From assembly GCA_020845635.1 (NCBI GenBank), contig JADLFI010000042.1:62001-126000 (forward strand): a DNA stretch of 64,000 nucleotides, given 5' to 3'. The number at the start of each line of letters is the position of its first letter. Position 1 is the first letter of the stretch. Below are positions 44,704-53,621 of the stretch, piece after piece. The notes under the pieces were generated by a model. It searched no databases. It had not been told where the DNA came from and worked only from the letters and a program-made list of their open reading frames with translations. This DNA comes from Bacteroidia bacterium. GTDB taxonomy: Bacteria > Bacteroidota > Bacteroidia > UBA4408. Made by a program: the position numbers and the translations under genes.

Positions 44704-46311
44704 TTATACATTTTCTTGAATAGAAACACCCCATTTGTTCATATCAGCATGAGCAAAATCCCACTTGTATTTCTCGGGAATGTTATTATTTAACATGGAA
44801 CCCACTTTAATAGAAGGGAAAATCTCTTCATAAGTAAGCATTTCATTAAGTGAAACTCTGCGGTAAATATGCGATCGTGTAATGTTTTTCATATCATCAA
44901 TCCCGGAGGCTCCCATAATTTCAACAAAATTTTTAATCGTTCCTTTATGGAAATTTGCAAGCCTTACTTTTTTATCGGCTACATCTAAACCAATGGTTAA
45001 ATTAGGGTCTTGAGTAGCAATACCGGTAGGACAGCGATTGGTATTACATAAAAGCGCCTGAATACATCCTATGGCCATCATCATGGCTCTGGCCGAATTA
45101 CAAGTATCGGCACCTAATGCTAATGCGCGGGCAATATGAAAAGAGGAAGTTACCTTTCCGGCAGCTATAATTTTAATATGTTTTCTAATGTTTAAACCAT
45201 TCAATATATTATGTACAAAAGCTAAGCCATCAAGCATAGGTGCTCCAATATAGTTTGAGAACTCTTGTGGTGCAGCCCCGGTACCGCCTTCGCCACCATC
45301 AACAGTAATAAAGTCAGGATAAATATCTAAATGTATCATAGCCTTGCAAATAGAAATAAACTCGGCCTTATGTCCTATACATATTTTAAACCCAACAGGT
45401 TTTCCGCCCGATAACTGTCTAAGTTTATCAATAAATTGAATCATTTCTAGTGGCGTGTCAAAGGCAGTATGATATGGGGGAGATGCCACTTGGGTAAACG
45501 GCTTTACATGGCGAATTTTAGCAATTTCTTCAGTATTTTTTGAAGCGGGTAATATACCTCCATGCCCAGGTTTGGCGCCTTGAGATATTTTTAGTTCAAT
45601 CATTTTTACATTTGGCATTTGGGCTTTCTCTGCAAATAAATTACCATCAAAGTTGCCATGTTCATCGCGGCATCCAAAGTAGCCGGTACCTATTTGCCAA
45701 ATGAGGTCTCCGCCTTGTTTAAGATGATAGGGGCTTATACCTCCTTCACCGGTATTTTGTGCAAAGTTGCCAATTTTAGCTCCTCCATTCATTGATTCAA
45801 CAGCCTGTGCACTCAAAGATCCAAAACTCATGGCCGAAATATTTAGAATACTAGCTGAATAGGGCTGTTTACAATCTTTATTTCCAAATAATACTCGAGG
45901 GTCTTGATTTAAACTTTCAAAAGCCTTAGGAGCTACTGAATGGCACATCCATTCGTAACCTTCGGCATAAACATCTAATTGTGTCCCAAAAGGAATGGTT
46001 TCAAGCTCTTTCTTAGAACGCTGATAAATAGTAGAACGATCAACCCTGCTGATAGGTTTACCATCAGTATCAGATTCAATGAAGTATTGGTACATTTTAG
46101 GCCTAAGCTCTTCTAAAACATATCGTAGTCGTCCAAATAGGGGGTAAATTCTTCTTACAGCATGCCTTTTTTGATACATATCTTGATAACCCATAAAGGT
46201 TAAAACAAGAATAATGACAAAGAAAACGCTCCAATTTTTGTTTAAATATATGGCCATTAGAAGCGTTGTAGCCAAAATTAAGGTTGAAAATACTACAAAT
46301 TGTTTTCTCAT
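44704..46311 (-). CDS. FMN-binding glutamate synthase-family protein
   Basis: The 535-residue protein begins with two membrane-type segments (FVVFSTLILATTLLMAIYL and WSVFFVIILVLTFMGY), then the glutamate-synthase alpha-subunit-like TIM barrel: ILNISAMSFGSLSAQAVES, NTGEGGISPYH, ISQGAKPGHGGILPASK, TVDGGEGGTGAAPQEF, and the Fe-S cysteines in CIQALLCNTNRCPTGIATQDP. It lacks the glutaminase domain, so it is not a complete GOGAT. Stand-alone membrane-anchored members are found in many bacteria and their substrate is unknown. A TATCTTTG promoter box lies upstream. Confidence 0.9.
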   Translation of the reverse strand: MRKQFVVFSTLILATTLLMAIYLNKNWSVFFVIILVLTFMGYQDMYQKRHAVRRIYPLFGRLRYVLEELRPKMYQYFIESDTDGKPISRVDRSTIYQRSKKELETIPFGTQLDVYAEGYEWMCHSVAPKAFESLNQDPRVLFGNKDCKQPYSASILNISAMSFGSLSAQAVESMNGGAKIGNFAQNTGEGGISPYHLKQGGDLIWQIGTGYFGCRDEHGNFDGNLFAEKAQMPNVKMIELKISQGAKPGHGGILPASKNTEEIAKIRHVKPFTQVASPPYHTAFDTPLEMIQFIDKLRQLSGGKPVGFKICIGHKAEFISICKAMIHLDIYPDFITVDGGEGGTGAAPQEFSNYIGAPMLDGLAFVHNILNGLNIRKHIKIIAAGKVTSSFHIARALALGADTCNSARAMMMAIGCIQALLCNTNRCPTGIATQDPNLTIGLDVADKKVRLANFHKGTIKNFVEIMGASGIDDMKNITRSHIYRRVSLNEMLTYEEIFPSIKVGSMLNNNIPEKYKWDFAHADMNKWGVSIQENV

Positions 46312-46391
46312 ATTATATTTCCATTAAGATAAAACAAACACCTTCCCAAATAATTTTATGTGGGTAAGGTATTAATCTATAAATTTTCAGA

Positions 46392-46399
46392 CAAAGATA
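46392..46399 (-). promoter_or_regulatory. Putative -7 box of the glutamate synthase-like gene
   Basis: Reads TATCTTTG on the minus strand, 80 bp before the ATG. No -33 TTG at the expected distance. Confidence 0.4.
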
Positions 46400-46589
46400 G
46401 ATTATTGCACTCTAATTTTCCATCTCATATTCTTATAAATTACCTGATAAGAAGAGTAAAACACTGTTAATTAATTTGTTATGATGTTATTGAAAAAAAC
46501 TAATTTAAATAAATCGTCAAAATGAGAGCGATTTTAAACAATAAATTATTATTTAATCAGTTTATCAAGATTATCCTGATTAATTTTTT

Positions 46590-46597
46590 TACTTTTG
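46590..46597 (+). promoter_or_regulatory. Putative -7 box of the wzz-wzz-wzy transcript
   Basis: TACTTTTG, exact consensus, 16 bp before the first wzz ATG at 46614. No clear -33 TTG. Confidence 0.45.
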
Positions 46598-46613
46598 CGG
46601 CTCTAAAATTAAT

Positions 46614-47633
46614 ATGTCAGAATCTAACCAGCAAAATACATTTAACTCGGTAAACCTAATTTCTTTGTTTCTTAATTGGTGGAAACAACTTGTAATAGTA
46701 GGGGTTTTAGCCGTAGTTTTTTCTTCCATTGCTTCTTTTATGATTACTCCTAAATATAAATCGGAGGTAATCATGTTTCCTACGCAAACCAATTCTATTT
46801 CAAAGGCCTTGTTAAACGAAAATAACAGCGGAAAGGAAGATATTTTGAAATTTGGGGAAGAAGAGGAGGCTGAGCAAATGCTACAAATACTTAATTCCGA
46901 TTATATAAGAAACAGAATTTGCAATAAGTATGATTTGATGAAACATTATGATATTAATCCTAAAAATAAATTCAAAAACACATTATTATTTAAGGAATTT
47001 GAAGATAATATCAATTTTGAGAGAACAGAATTTATGTCGGTAAAGGTTACCGTTTTAGATAAAGACCCACAAATGGCAGCCGATATTACTAATGATATAG
47101 CCGCTTTGGTTGATTCAGTAAAAAACGAGATGCAACATGAACGCGCCCGTCAGGGGTTAAAAATAGTTGAATTAGCCCTAAATAGCCAGAAAGAATATAT
47201 CAAATCCATTGAAGACTCATTAAATAACTTACGTAAGTTAGGAATTAATGATTATGAAACTCAGTCGCAAGCTTTTAATGAACAATACGCTTTAGCTATT
47301 TCTAAAAATAACACAGCCGGTATTAAGTCTTTAGAAGAGAAATTATTAATACTATCAACTTACGGAGGGGCATACGTATCATTAAGAGAAAAACTTCAGC
47401 ACGAGCTAAACCAACTGAGTATTATTAAATCTAAATATGAACAGGCCAAGATTGACGCAGAACAATTTATTACTAGTAAGTTTATAGTGAACAAAGCTTT
47501 TAAGGCCGAAAAAAAATCATATCCTATTAGATGGTTGATTGTTGTGGTAAGTACCGTTTCAGCCCTATTGATTTCACTTTTGGCGATATTACTCATAGAA
47601 AACGTAAAAGAATTTAAACTGTCAAAAAAGTAG
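46614..47633 (+). CDS. Wzz-type polysaccharide chain-length protein, paralogue 1
   Basis: The 339-residue protein has the polysaccharide co-polymerase plan: a membrane helix near the N-terminus (about 24-46, LVIVGVLAVVFSSIASFMI), a long periplasmic helical part with coiled-coil pattern (about 150-290), and a second helix (about 309-331) preceded by KKSYPIRWLIVV. No kinase domain is present. It sets polymer length during Wzx/Wzy-type assembly of O-antigen or capsule. The next gene encodes a clear paralogue 5 bp downstream. Confidence 0.9.
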   Translation: MSESNQQNTFNSVNLISLFLNWWKQLVIVGVLAVVFSSIASFMITPKYKSEVIMFPTQTNSISKALLNENNSGKEDILKFGEEEEAEQMLQILNSDYIRNRICNKYDLMKHYDINPKNKFKNTLLFKEFEDNINFERTEFMSVKVTVLDKDPQMAADITNDIAALVDSVKNEMQHERARQGLKIVELALNSQKEYIKSIEDSLNNLRKLGINDYETQSQAFNEQYALAISKNNTAGIKSLEEKLLILSTYGGAYVSLREKLQHELNQLSIIKSKYEQAKIDAEQFITSKFIVNKAFKAEKKSYPIRWLIVVVSTVSALLISLLAILLIENVKEFKLSKK

Positions 47634-47638
47634 GTTGA

Positions 47639-48589
47639 ATGGATAAAGGTAACGACTTTAATACCGACAATTTATTGATTCTTACTTTCAAATGGAAGTG
47701 GCATTTGATTGCTGTGGCTGTTATTGCTGCAGTGGCCGCTACTGTTTTTTCAAGCAGTTATTTTATTGAGCCTAAATTTAAGTCAACAGCCGTAGTGTAT
47801 CCGGTTAATATAGTTCCATATAGTAACGAGTCGGCTACGGAGCAATTATTGCAAATTTTTCAAAGTATTGATGTAAAGAAAAAAATTATTGAAAAGTTTG
47901 ATTTAGCTAATCATTATGGTATTGGTGATAATTCAAAAGACCCTAGTGCTAAGCTTTTTATTGAGTTTAACGATAATGTTTCGATAAGTAAAACCGAGTT
48001 TGAATCTATAAATATTGAGATTTATGACAAAGATCCGGTTGTTGCATTCAATATGGTAAACTCACTTATTGATGAAACTAATTTAAAACAGCGTGAACTG
48101 CAAAGAAGCAAGAGTTTAGAAATGCATAATATGTATGAAAATCAACTTGCTTTGAAAAGACAAGAAATTGACTCTTTACAAAAACAAATAAGTAATTTAC
48201 GAGTTACCAACAATATTATTAATGTTGAATATCAGACCAAAGAAGTAACTCGTAATTTTCTGAACACTAAGGGTGGGGAAGCCAATGAAATTGCATTAAA
48301 GATGAAAGAAAAAGGTGCTGAACTAACAGCACTTGAGTTAAAGCTAGAGGCAGCCCTAAACTATGAAACTAAACTCAAAAATGCTTTTGACGATATTACC
48401 GGTGACTTGAATAAAGAGTTAACTTATACCAATGTTGTTACCCAACCATTTGTTGCTGATTCAAAATCATACCCTATCAGGTGGTTAATTGTATCATCAA
48501 GTATATTGGCGGCACTTTTTATCACTTTCATATATATTTCTTTTGTAGAAGGTAAAAAAAAAAGCCCTTCCCCGAAGCAATTCCACTGA
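47639..48589 (+). CDS. Wzz-type polysaccharide chain-length protein, paralogue 2
   Basis: The 316-residue protein repeats the plan of its upstream neighbour, with shared pieces such as PKFKSTAVVYPV against PKYKSEVIMFPT, TEQLLQIFQSIDVKKKI, and SKSYPIRWLIVSS before the last membrane helix. It is shorter in the middle. Its last codons (GKKKSPSPKQFH, then TGA) run over an A10 tract at 48554-48563, and the reading frame of the O-antigen ligase opens inside this end (from 48556). A one-base slip at the tract would fuse the two proteins. Confidence 0.9.
   Translation: MDKGNDFNTDNLLILTFKWKWHLIAVAVIAAVAATVFSSSYFIEPKFKSTAVVYPVNIVPYSNESATEQLLQIFQSIDVKKKIIEKFDLANHYGIGDNSKDPSAKLFIEFNDNVSISKTEFESINIEIYDKDPVVAFNMVNSLIDETNLKQRELQRSKSLEMHNMYENQLALKRQEIDSLQKQISNLRVTNNIINVEYQTKEVTRNFLNTKGGEANEIALKMKEKGAELTALELKLEAALNYETKLKNAFDDITGDLNKELTYTNVVTQPFVADSKSYPIRWLIVSSSILAALFITFIYISFVEGKKKSPSPKQFH
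48554..48563 (+). promoter_or_regulatory. A10 tract at the wzz/wzy junction (possible slippage site)
   Basis: GGT AAA AAA AAA AGC in the wzz frame allows a -1 slip of ribosomes (A-AAA-AAA) or extra A insertion by polymerase. The -1 frame continues without a stop into the O-antigen ligase, with residues KKKPFPEAIPLIKFSNRLH and a membrane helix before the first normal start codon at 48685. Confidence 0.45.
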
Positions 48590-48684
48590 TTAAATTTTCA
48601 AATAGGTTACACTTATATTTCTATTTATTCAGTTTATCCTTTATTGTCATTTCGGCTATCAGCATTGCCAATGAAAAATTCTGG

Positions 48685-50025
48685 GTGCTTCTTATTCCTC
48701 TTGTCATACTCATAGTTATATTGTTTTTTTATTCGTTAGACAAAGTATTATGGTTTATTATAATTACTACCCCATTATCATTAAATGTAAAAATTAAAGA
48801 GTTTGGCTTGGCCGTAAGTTTGCCGGGCGAACCTTTAATGATAGGAGTATTGATTTTATTTATCTTTAAAATAATTTATGACAGCCGAATTGAAAGAGGG
48901 ATATTAAAGCACCCTATAACTATTGCCATTCTTACTTATTTGGGATGGGTGTTAATTACTACTATAACAAGCACTTTGCCTGTTATTTCTTTTAAGTTTT
49001 TATTGGCACGTTTATGGTTTATAGTTTGCTTCTATTATTTTACCATTATTTTATTTAAGAATATTAAAAACATTCAAAGATTTTTATGGGCATACATACT
49101 TCCTTTAACCATAGTTATTTTCTACACTATTATCGTACACAGTCAGTATGGTTTCACGGTAAGTTCAGCTAATTGGGTAATGAGTCCTTTTTATAACGAT
49201 CATACCATTTATGGAGCAGTATTGGCTATGTATTTCCCAATATTAATTTATTTTGTTTATAACAAGGAATATACTTTCCCAAAAAAGGCTATTTCTTTTG
49301 TTTTTCTGATTATTTTTGTGATTGCTCTTGTACTTTCTTATACCCGCGCTGCTTGGATTAGCCTTTTAGCTGCCGCAATAGTTGGGCTTATTATGTTTTT
49401 TAGGATAAGCGTTCAAACTATTACCTTCTCAGGACTCATTCTACTTGGTTTATTCTTTGTATCAAAAGATAGAATATTAATGAGCTTAGAGAAAAACCGG
49501 CAAGATTCATCTTCAAAGTTGAGTGAACATGTACAAAGTATATCTAACATTTCATCTGATGCATCAAACCTAGAAAGATTAAATAGATGGTCGGCCGCTA
49601 TACGTATGTATGAAAAACATCCTTGGGTTGGCTTTGGTCCGGGTACTTATGCATTTAAGTATGCACCTTACCAGTTTAGCTATGAAAAAACAATTATTAG
49701 TACCAACGCGGGAAATAGAGGAAATGCCCATAGTGAATATATTGGCCCCTTGGCAGAGTCCGGAGGTTTAGGATTAATTACTTTTTCATTTATAGTAATA
49801 GCCATTTTTTATTCGGGAATTACGCTGTATTTAAAGATGGAAAAAGGACAACTCAGAGCATTATTAATGGCTGTAATACTGGGTTTGGTAACTTATTTTG
49901 TTCATGGCTTTTTAAATAACTTTTTAGATACAGATAAAGCAGCAGTACCTGTTTGGGGGTTTGCAGCCATAATTGTAGCTATTCAGTTATACCACCAAAA
50001 TTTAGAGAAACAAAAGCAAGAGTAA
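48685..50025 (+). CDS. O-antigen ligase/polymerase (Wzy_C family); N-terminus probably further upstream
   Basis: The 446 residues from GTG 48685 carry at least ten membrane helices and the family loop after SYTRAAWISLLAAAIVGL: ERLNRWSAAIRMYEKHPWVGFGPGTY and GNAHSEYIGPLAESG, with His in the catalytic periplasmic loop. The protein probably joins or polymerises surface polysaccharide. The frame stays open upstream to 48556 and codes for LHLYFYLFSLSFIVISAISI then ANEKFW, which looks like the true first helix, but no ATG, GTG or TTG lies there. The true start is thus CTG/ATT, or the protein is made by slippage from wzz. Two paralogous wzz genes precede it. Confidence 0.85.
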   Translation: MLLIPLVILIVILFFYSLDKVLWFIIITTPLSLNVKIKEFGLAVSLPGEPLMIGVLILFIFKIIYDSRIERGILKHPITIAILTYLGWVLITTITSTLPVISFKFLLARLWFIVCFYYFTIILFKNIKNIQRFLWAYILPLTIVIFYTIIVHSQYGFTVSSANWVMSPFYNDHTIYGAVLAMYFPILIYFVYNKEYTFPKKAISFVFLIIFVIALVLSYTRAAWISLLAAAIVGLIMFFRISVQTITFSGLILLGLFFVSKDRILMSLEKNRQDSSSKLSEHVQSISNISSDASNLERLNRWSAAIRMYEKHPWVGFGPGTYAFKYAPYQFSYEKTIISTNAGNRGNAHSEYIGPLAESGGLGLITFSFIVIAIFYSGITLYLKMEKGQLRALLMAVILGLVTYFVHGFLNNFLDTDKAAVPVWGFAAIIVAIQLYHQNLEKQKQE

Positions 50026-50052
50026 ACGGCCTAATATCTAAACATTAAATAT

Positions 50053-50934
50053 ATGCCTGTTCCGGTTGATTTGAAAAAAGCCGTATTGCAAAGAATTAAT
50101 CTTAATTTTAGTAACAGCATTGAATTATACCTCCTAAGATTAGATTTAATTGATACTGATATTAGTGGTAATAAGTGGTTTAAACTAAAACATAATATTA
50201 TTGAAATGCAAAGGCAGAAAAAGAACACTCTGCTGACCTATGGAGGGGCTTTTAGTAACCACATTGCTGCTACTGCCAAAGCTTGTAAAATATATGGAGT
50301 TAATGCGGTTGGAATCATTAGAGGGGAGGAGGTTAATAATCACACTTTGAACCAAGCTCGAAAAAATGGGATGAAATTATTCTTTGTGACACGCCACTTG
50401 TATCGTAACAAGGAATTATTGAAACAATATACTTTACAACATTTTAGCGAAAATGAAATATATATTGTTCCCGAAGGGGGGGCTAATACTCTGGGTGCTC
50501 ATGGAAGCAAAGAAATAGCTGATTTAATCAATGTTCCATTTAATTACTTAGTGATGGCTTGTGGCACTGGTACTACTTTAGCAGGTGTAGCATCGGTTCT
50601 GAAAACCCAACAAAAAGCCATAGGTATTCCGGTACTCAAAGGAGCATATTTTTTAGAGAAGGAAATCATTAGTTTGTCTGCTAATGAGGCTCTCGGAAAT
50701 TTTGAGCTTTGTTATGATTACCACTTTGGAGGTTATGCAAAATATACTCCTGAACTAATTTGTTTTATTCACGAATTTAAGAAGCAATATAACATAGAGT
50801 TAGATTTTGTTTACACAGGTAAAATGATGTTCGGAGTTTTTGATTTAATTAAACAAAAATATTTTCCTGATAATTCTGTGGTTATTGTTATACATAGTGG
50901 TGGTATTCAAGGAAACCTTGGAATAGGTTTATGA
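50053..50934 (+). CDS. PLP-dependent ACC deaminase/D-cysteine desulfhydrase-family protein
   Basis: The 293-residue protein is of the tryptophan-synthase-beta fold: DISGNKWFKLKHNI with the Schiff-base Lys, TYGGAFSNHIAATAKACK as substrate loop, VPEGGANTLGAHG, MACGTGTTLAGV as the phosphate-binding loop and VIHSGGIQGNLG at the end. ACC deaminases and D-cysteine desulfhydrases cannot be told apart by these motifs. It lies 27 bp after the O-antigen ligase gene and may share its transcript, though a link to polysaccharide is not evident. Confidence 0.9.
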   Translation: MPVPVDLKKAVLQRINLNFSNSIELYLLRLDLIDTDISGNKWFKLKHNIIEMQRQKKNTLLTYGGAFSNHIAATAKACKIYGVNAVGIIRGEEVNNHTLNQARKNGMKLFFVTRHLYRNKELLKQYTLQHFSENEIYIVPEGGANTLGAHGSKEIADLINVPFNYLVMACGTGTTLAGVASVLKTQQKAIGIPVLKGAYFLEKEIISLSANEALGNFELCYDYHFGGYAKYTPELICFIHEFKKQYNIELDFVYTGKMMFGVFDLIKQKYFPDNSVVIVIHSGGIQGNLGIGL

Positions 50935-51116
50935 CAAACTATAATAATAATTAGATAGAAAAGATGAAATATCTTGATTGAATATTTTAAAAAGAAAAAA
51001 TGATTTGAAACATATTCGTTGCGTATTTAAAGATTCAGAAAAAGTATAAATAATCAAGATGCTTTGTAAGCTGTATTGATATGATTAAGTTTGTTTACAT
51101 TTAATCATAAAATACA

Positions 51117-52445
51117 ATGAAAAGTTTAGTCCTATTTTTTTTTATAATTTTTTTTGTGCCTTTTGTTTTAAAAGCTCAAAATGTTGATTCAACTCAAAGT
51201 CATCTTGATATTAACGCTCAAATAAAAATAAGAAGCGAATACCGCGAAGGAGTTTTTCAGCCCTTGCCCAAAAACACTCAGTTTGCCGCATTAACAAGCC
51301 AACGCTCACGTTTGTCTTTCTCCTATAAATACAACCATCAAATTACCCTCAAGTTGAGCCCTCAGGCTGTAAGCCTATGGGGGCAAGATGCGTTAACACA
51401 AGGAATAACTATAAAAAACGGAATATCTTTTTTTGAGGCATGGGCAGGCATTAAACTAAGTAGTTTGGCCGAGTTGCAAGTAGGTCGCCAAGTAATTTCG
51501 TTAGACGATGAGCGCTTTTTTGGTGCTTTAGATTGGGCACAAGGAGGAAGAGCACATGATGCTATTACTTTAAATGTTTATGATGAAAATATAGAGTTAA
51601 AGACATTTGTAGCATATAATCAAAATTATAATACTTTATATGGCAATAATATTAATAATGTTTCCGGAAACGCTTATTCACCGGTTAATGCTGCACCATA
51701 TAAATGGATGCAAACCGTTTGGGGGAAATATAATTTTAACGAGCATATTCATTTAAGTTTATTGGTCAATAATTTGGGTTTTCAGAACACTATTGCTGCC
51801 AATAAACCCGCTCCTGAATATTTTCTTCAAACATTTGGACTCAACAATTTTTACCACTATAAGGTATATAAAATTTTTGTATCAGGTTACTATCAAACCG
51901 GTGTAAATGCAAGTGGTAAAAAAACTAATGGATATATGGCTGCTATAGGCCTGGATAGAAAATTTGGTGCTAAGACAACACTGGGAATAGGTGGAGATTT
52001 GTTGAGTGGTGATGATGTTGGCTCTAAAACTTCAAATATCACTAAAGTATTTATTCCTTATTTTGGAACTAATCATAAATTTTATGGCAATATGGATTAT
52101 TTTTATGCTGGGAATGCACATAGCAATACCGGATTAATGGATGCATACCTAAAGGCGAGTTTTAACGTTAATACCAATTTAAACTTTACCATTGTGGCAC
52201 ATCAGTTCATTACCCCTAATAAAATTTATAAGGGAGCAGAAAAAATGCCAGCAGATTTAGGGCAAGAATGTGATTTGAGTTTTGCATTTAACATGAATAA
52301 ATACACAAAACTTATGGGTGGTTATTCGTGTTATTTAACTTCACCATCATTAGATTACATTAAAAAAGTTACATCAGCCCATGTTATGCAAAATTGGGTG
52401 TGGATAAGCCTTTTGGTAGATCCATTAATATTCAGCTCTAAATAA
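51117..52445 (+). CDS. Alginate-export-family outer-membrane protein
   Basis: The 442-residue protein has a signal peptide ending VLKAQ. The rest reads as an outer-membrane barrel with the Alginate_exp signature: LTSQRSRLSFSYKYNHQITLKLSPQ, WAGIKLSSLAELQVGRQVISLDDERFFGALDW, NGYMAAIGLDRKFG and many alternating-aromatic strands. In Pseudomonas AlgE exports alginate; in Bacteroidota such barrels are common with no known cargo. No alginate gene is near. Single gene, own upstream gap of 182 bp. Confidence 0.85.
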   Translation: MKSLVLFFFIIFFVPFVLKAQNVDSTQSHLDINAQIKIRSEYREGVFQPLPKNTQFAALTSQRSRLSFSYKYNHQITLKLSPQAVSLWGQDALTQGITIKNGISFFEAWAGIKLSSLAELQVGRQVISLDDERFFGALDWAQGGRAHDAITLNVYDENIELKTFVAYNQNYNTLYGNNINNVSGNAYSPVNAAPYKWMQTVWGKYNFNEHIHLSLLVNNLGFQNTIAANKPAPEYFLQTFGLNNFYHYKVYKIFVSGYYQTGVNASGKKTNGYMAAIGLDRKFGAKTTLGIGGDLLSGDDVGSKTSNITKVFIPYFGTNHKFYGNMDYFYAGNAHSNTGLMDAYLKASFNVNTNLNFTIVAHQFITPNKIYKGAEKMPADLGQECDLSFAFNMNKYTKLMGGYSCYLTSPSLDYIKKVTSAHVMQNWVWISLLVDPLIFSSK

Positions 52446-52459
52446 AAGGTATTTCAAAA

Positions 52460-52747
52460 CTACTCCACTTGATGGGTAGTCCAAGCCTCGGGCTTTGCAT
52501 TGAAGAATATTTTGGTGTTTGACCACACCGTATTGAACAATTCAGAATGTCTGTAGTTTTCAAGATATTTTTCATCCTCCCATTCACTAACGGTAAAAAA
52601 TAAAGAGGAAGAATTTCCGCGTAATAATTTTAATGAACGACAACCTTCAACAGAAGAAATGGCCTGTCTGTGTTTCTCAAATAGATGTATAAAAGATTCT
52701 ACTTTTTCAGGTAAGAAACTCATTTTAACTATTCTCGTAATCATCAT
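52460..52747 (-). CDS. Antibiotic biosynthesis monooxygenase (ABM)-fold protein
   Basis: The 95-residue protein has the ferredoxin-like ABM fold: MITRIVKMSFLPEKVESFIHLF, a helix, EGCRSLKLLRGNSSSLFFTVSEW, then DEKYLENYRHSELFNTVW and a final alpha-beta. Small members act as haem-degrading or cofactor-free monooxygenases, but many have no known job. It follows the SAM hydrolase gene by 16 bp and is probably cotranscribed. Confidence 0.85.
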   Translation of the reverse strand: MMITRIVKMSFLPEKVESFIHLFEKHRQAISSVEGCRSLKLLRGNSSSLFFTVSEWEDEKYLENYRHSELFNTVWSNTKIFFNAKPEAWTTHQVE

Positions 52748-52763
52748 AAATACTTATTAATCA

Positions 52764-53537
52764 TTAAGTAAAATTAAAGGTAATTCGGTCGCCTCTGTTT
52801 ATGCCTATTAGTTTGCTTGCATTACCCTCTTTCATAGCAATCTCCAACAATCCCATCGAATTGAATAATAGTATCATCTTCCCATCAGGCCCATCAGAGT
52901 AATGCTTAACTATCTTATCAGCTACATTGCCTCTTATATTTAATATAAATGTTCTTTTTTGTAAGGCTGATTCAAACTGGTTTTTACGAATGTTACTGAT
53001 AGCATTTCCAAATTTATCAATATGCCATATATTACCCGATAGCTGGTTGGAACTTACAAATGCTTCAGGTCTGAGTTTGGTATATACTTCGCTTTTTACG
53101 ATACTATCCTTCTCAATATTTTTATGCAAAATAATATTCTTTAAATAAGGCAAATAGTAGTCTCTAAACGGAAAAGTTAAACTGTCGTTAACTACTTTTT
53201 CATGAAGCTCTATAATTATTTCCGGTGGCTCATCAAATAACATTGAGAATATTCCATTGTCGGGGCCAATAAAGTAATGCCCTTGATAGCGTACCAAAAT
53301 AATCGGTTCAATATTGATAGAAGAAGTATTTATTAAAATACAATGTATGGTTTCAGGGGGGAAATGATGAAAAGTGTAACGTAATATTTCAGCTGCCTTT
53401 AACGAATCATAATCAGGTACATGATGAGTTATATCAACAATTTGAACATCCGGCAAAGCACTGATTATAGTGCCTTTTATAATGGCTGAATAAAAGTCTT
53501 TTGTTCCTAAATCAGATGTTAAGGTAATAATAGGCAT
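52764..53537 (-). CDS. SAM hydrolase (S-adenosyl-L-methionine hydroxide adenosyltransferase family)
   Basis: The DUF62/SAM hydrolase family splits SAM into adenosine and methionine and is related to fluorinase and chlorinase. The 257-residue protein has TLTSDLGTKDFYSAIIKG at the N-terminus, VDITHHVPDYD, FIGPDNGIFSM, the linker to the small C-terminal barrel and FNSMGLLEIAMKEGNASKLI near the end. The Arg-Asp-His triad region of SAM hydrolases looks kept. No halogenase-type insertion is seen. It heads a two-gene transcript with the ABM protein, divergent from phoH. Confidence 0.92.
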   Translation of the reverse strand: MPIITLTSDLGTKDFYSAIIKGTIISALPDVQIVDITHHVPDYDSLKAAEILRYTFHHFPPETIHCILINTSSINIEPIILVRYQGHYFIGPDNGIFSMLFDEPPEIIIELHEKVVNDSLTFPFRDYYLPYLKNIILHKNIEKDSIVKSEVYTKLRPEAFVSSNQLSGNIWHIDKFGNAISNIRKNQFESALQKRTFILNIRGNVADKIVKHYSDGPDGKMILLFNSMGLLEIAMKEGNASKLIGINRGDRITFNFT

Positions 53538-53621
53538 TGAATTATTTTACGAAATAATTTTTGTAATTTTATGACCGCAAAATTAGTATTTTTATTTTCT
53601 ATATAAAACAAAGCAATAAAC

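Larger units (their letters stand above)
46312..46613. other. Divergent promoter region between the glutamate synthase-like gene and wzz
   Basis: Two exact -7 boxes face away from each other: TATCTTTG on the minus strand at 46392-46399 and TACTTTTG on the plus strand at 46590-46597. Nothing else is recognised. Confidence 0.5.
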
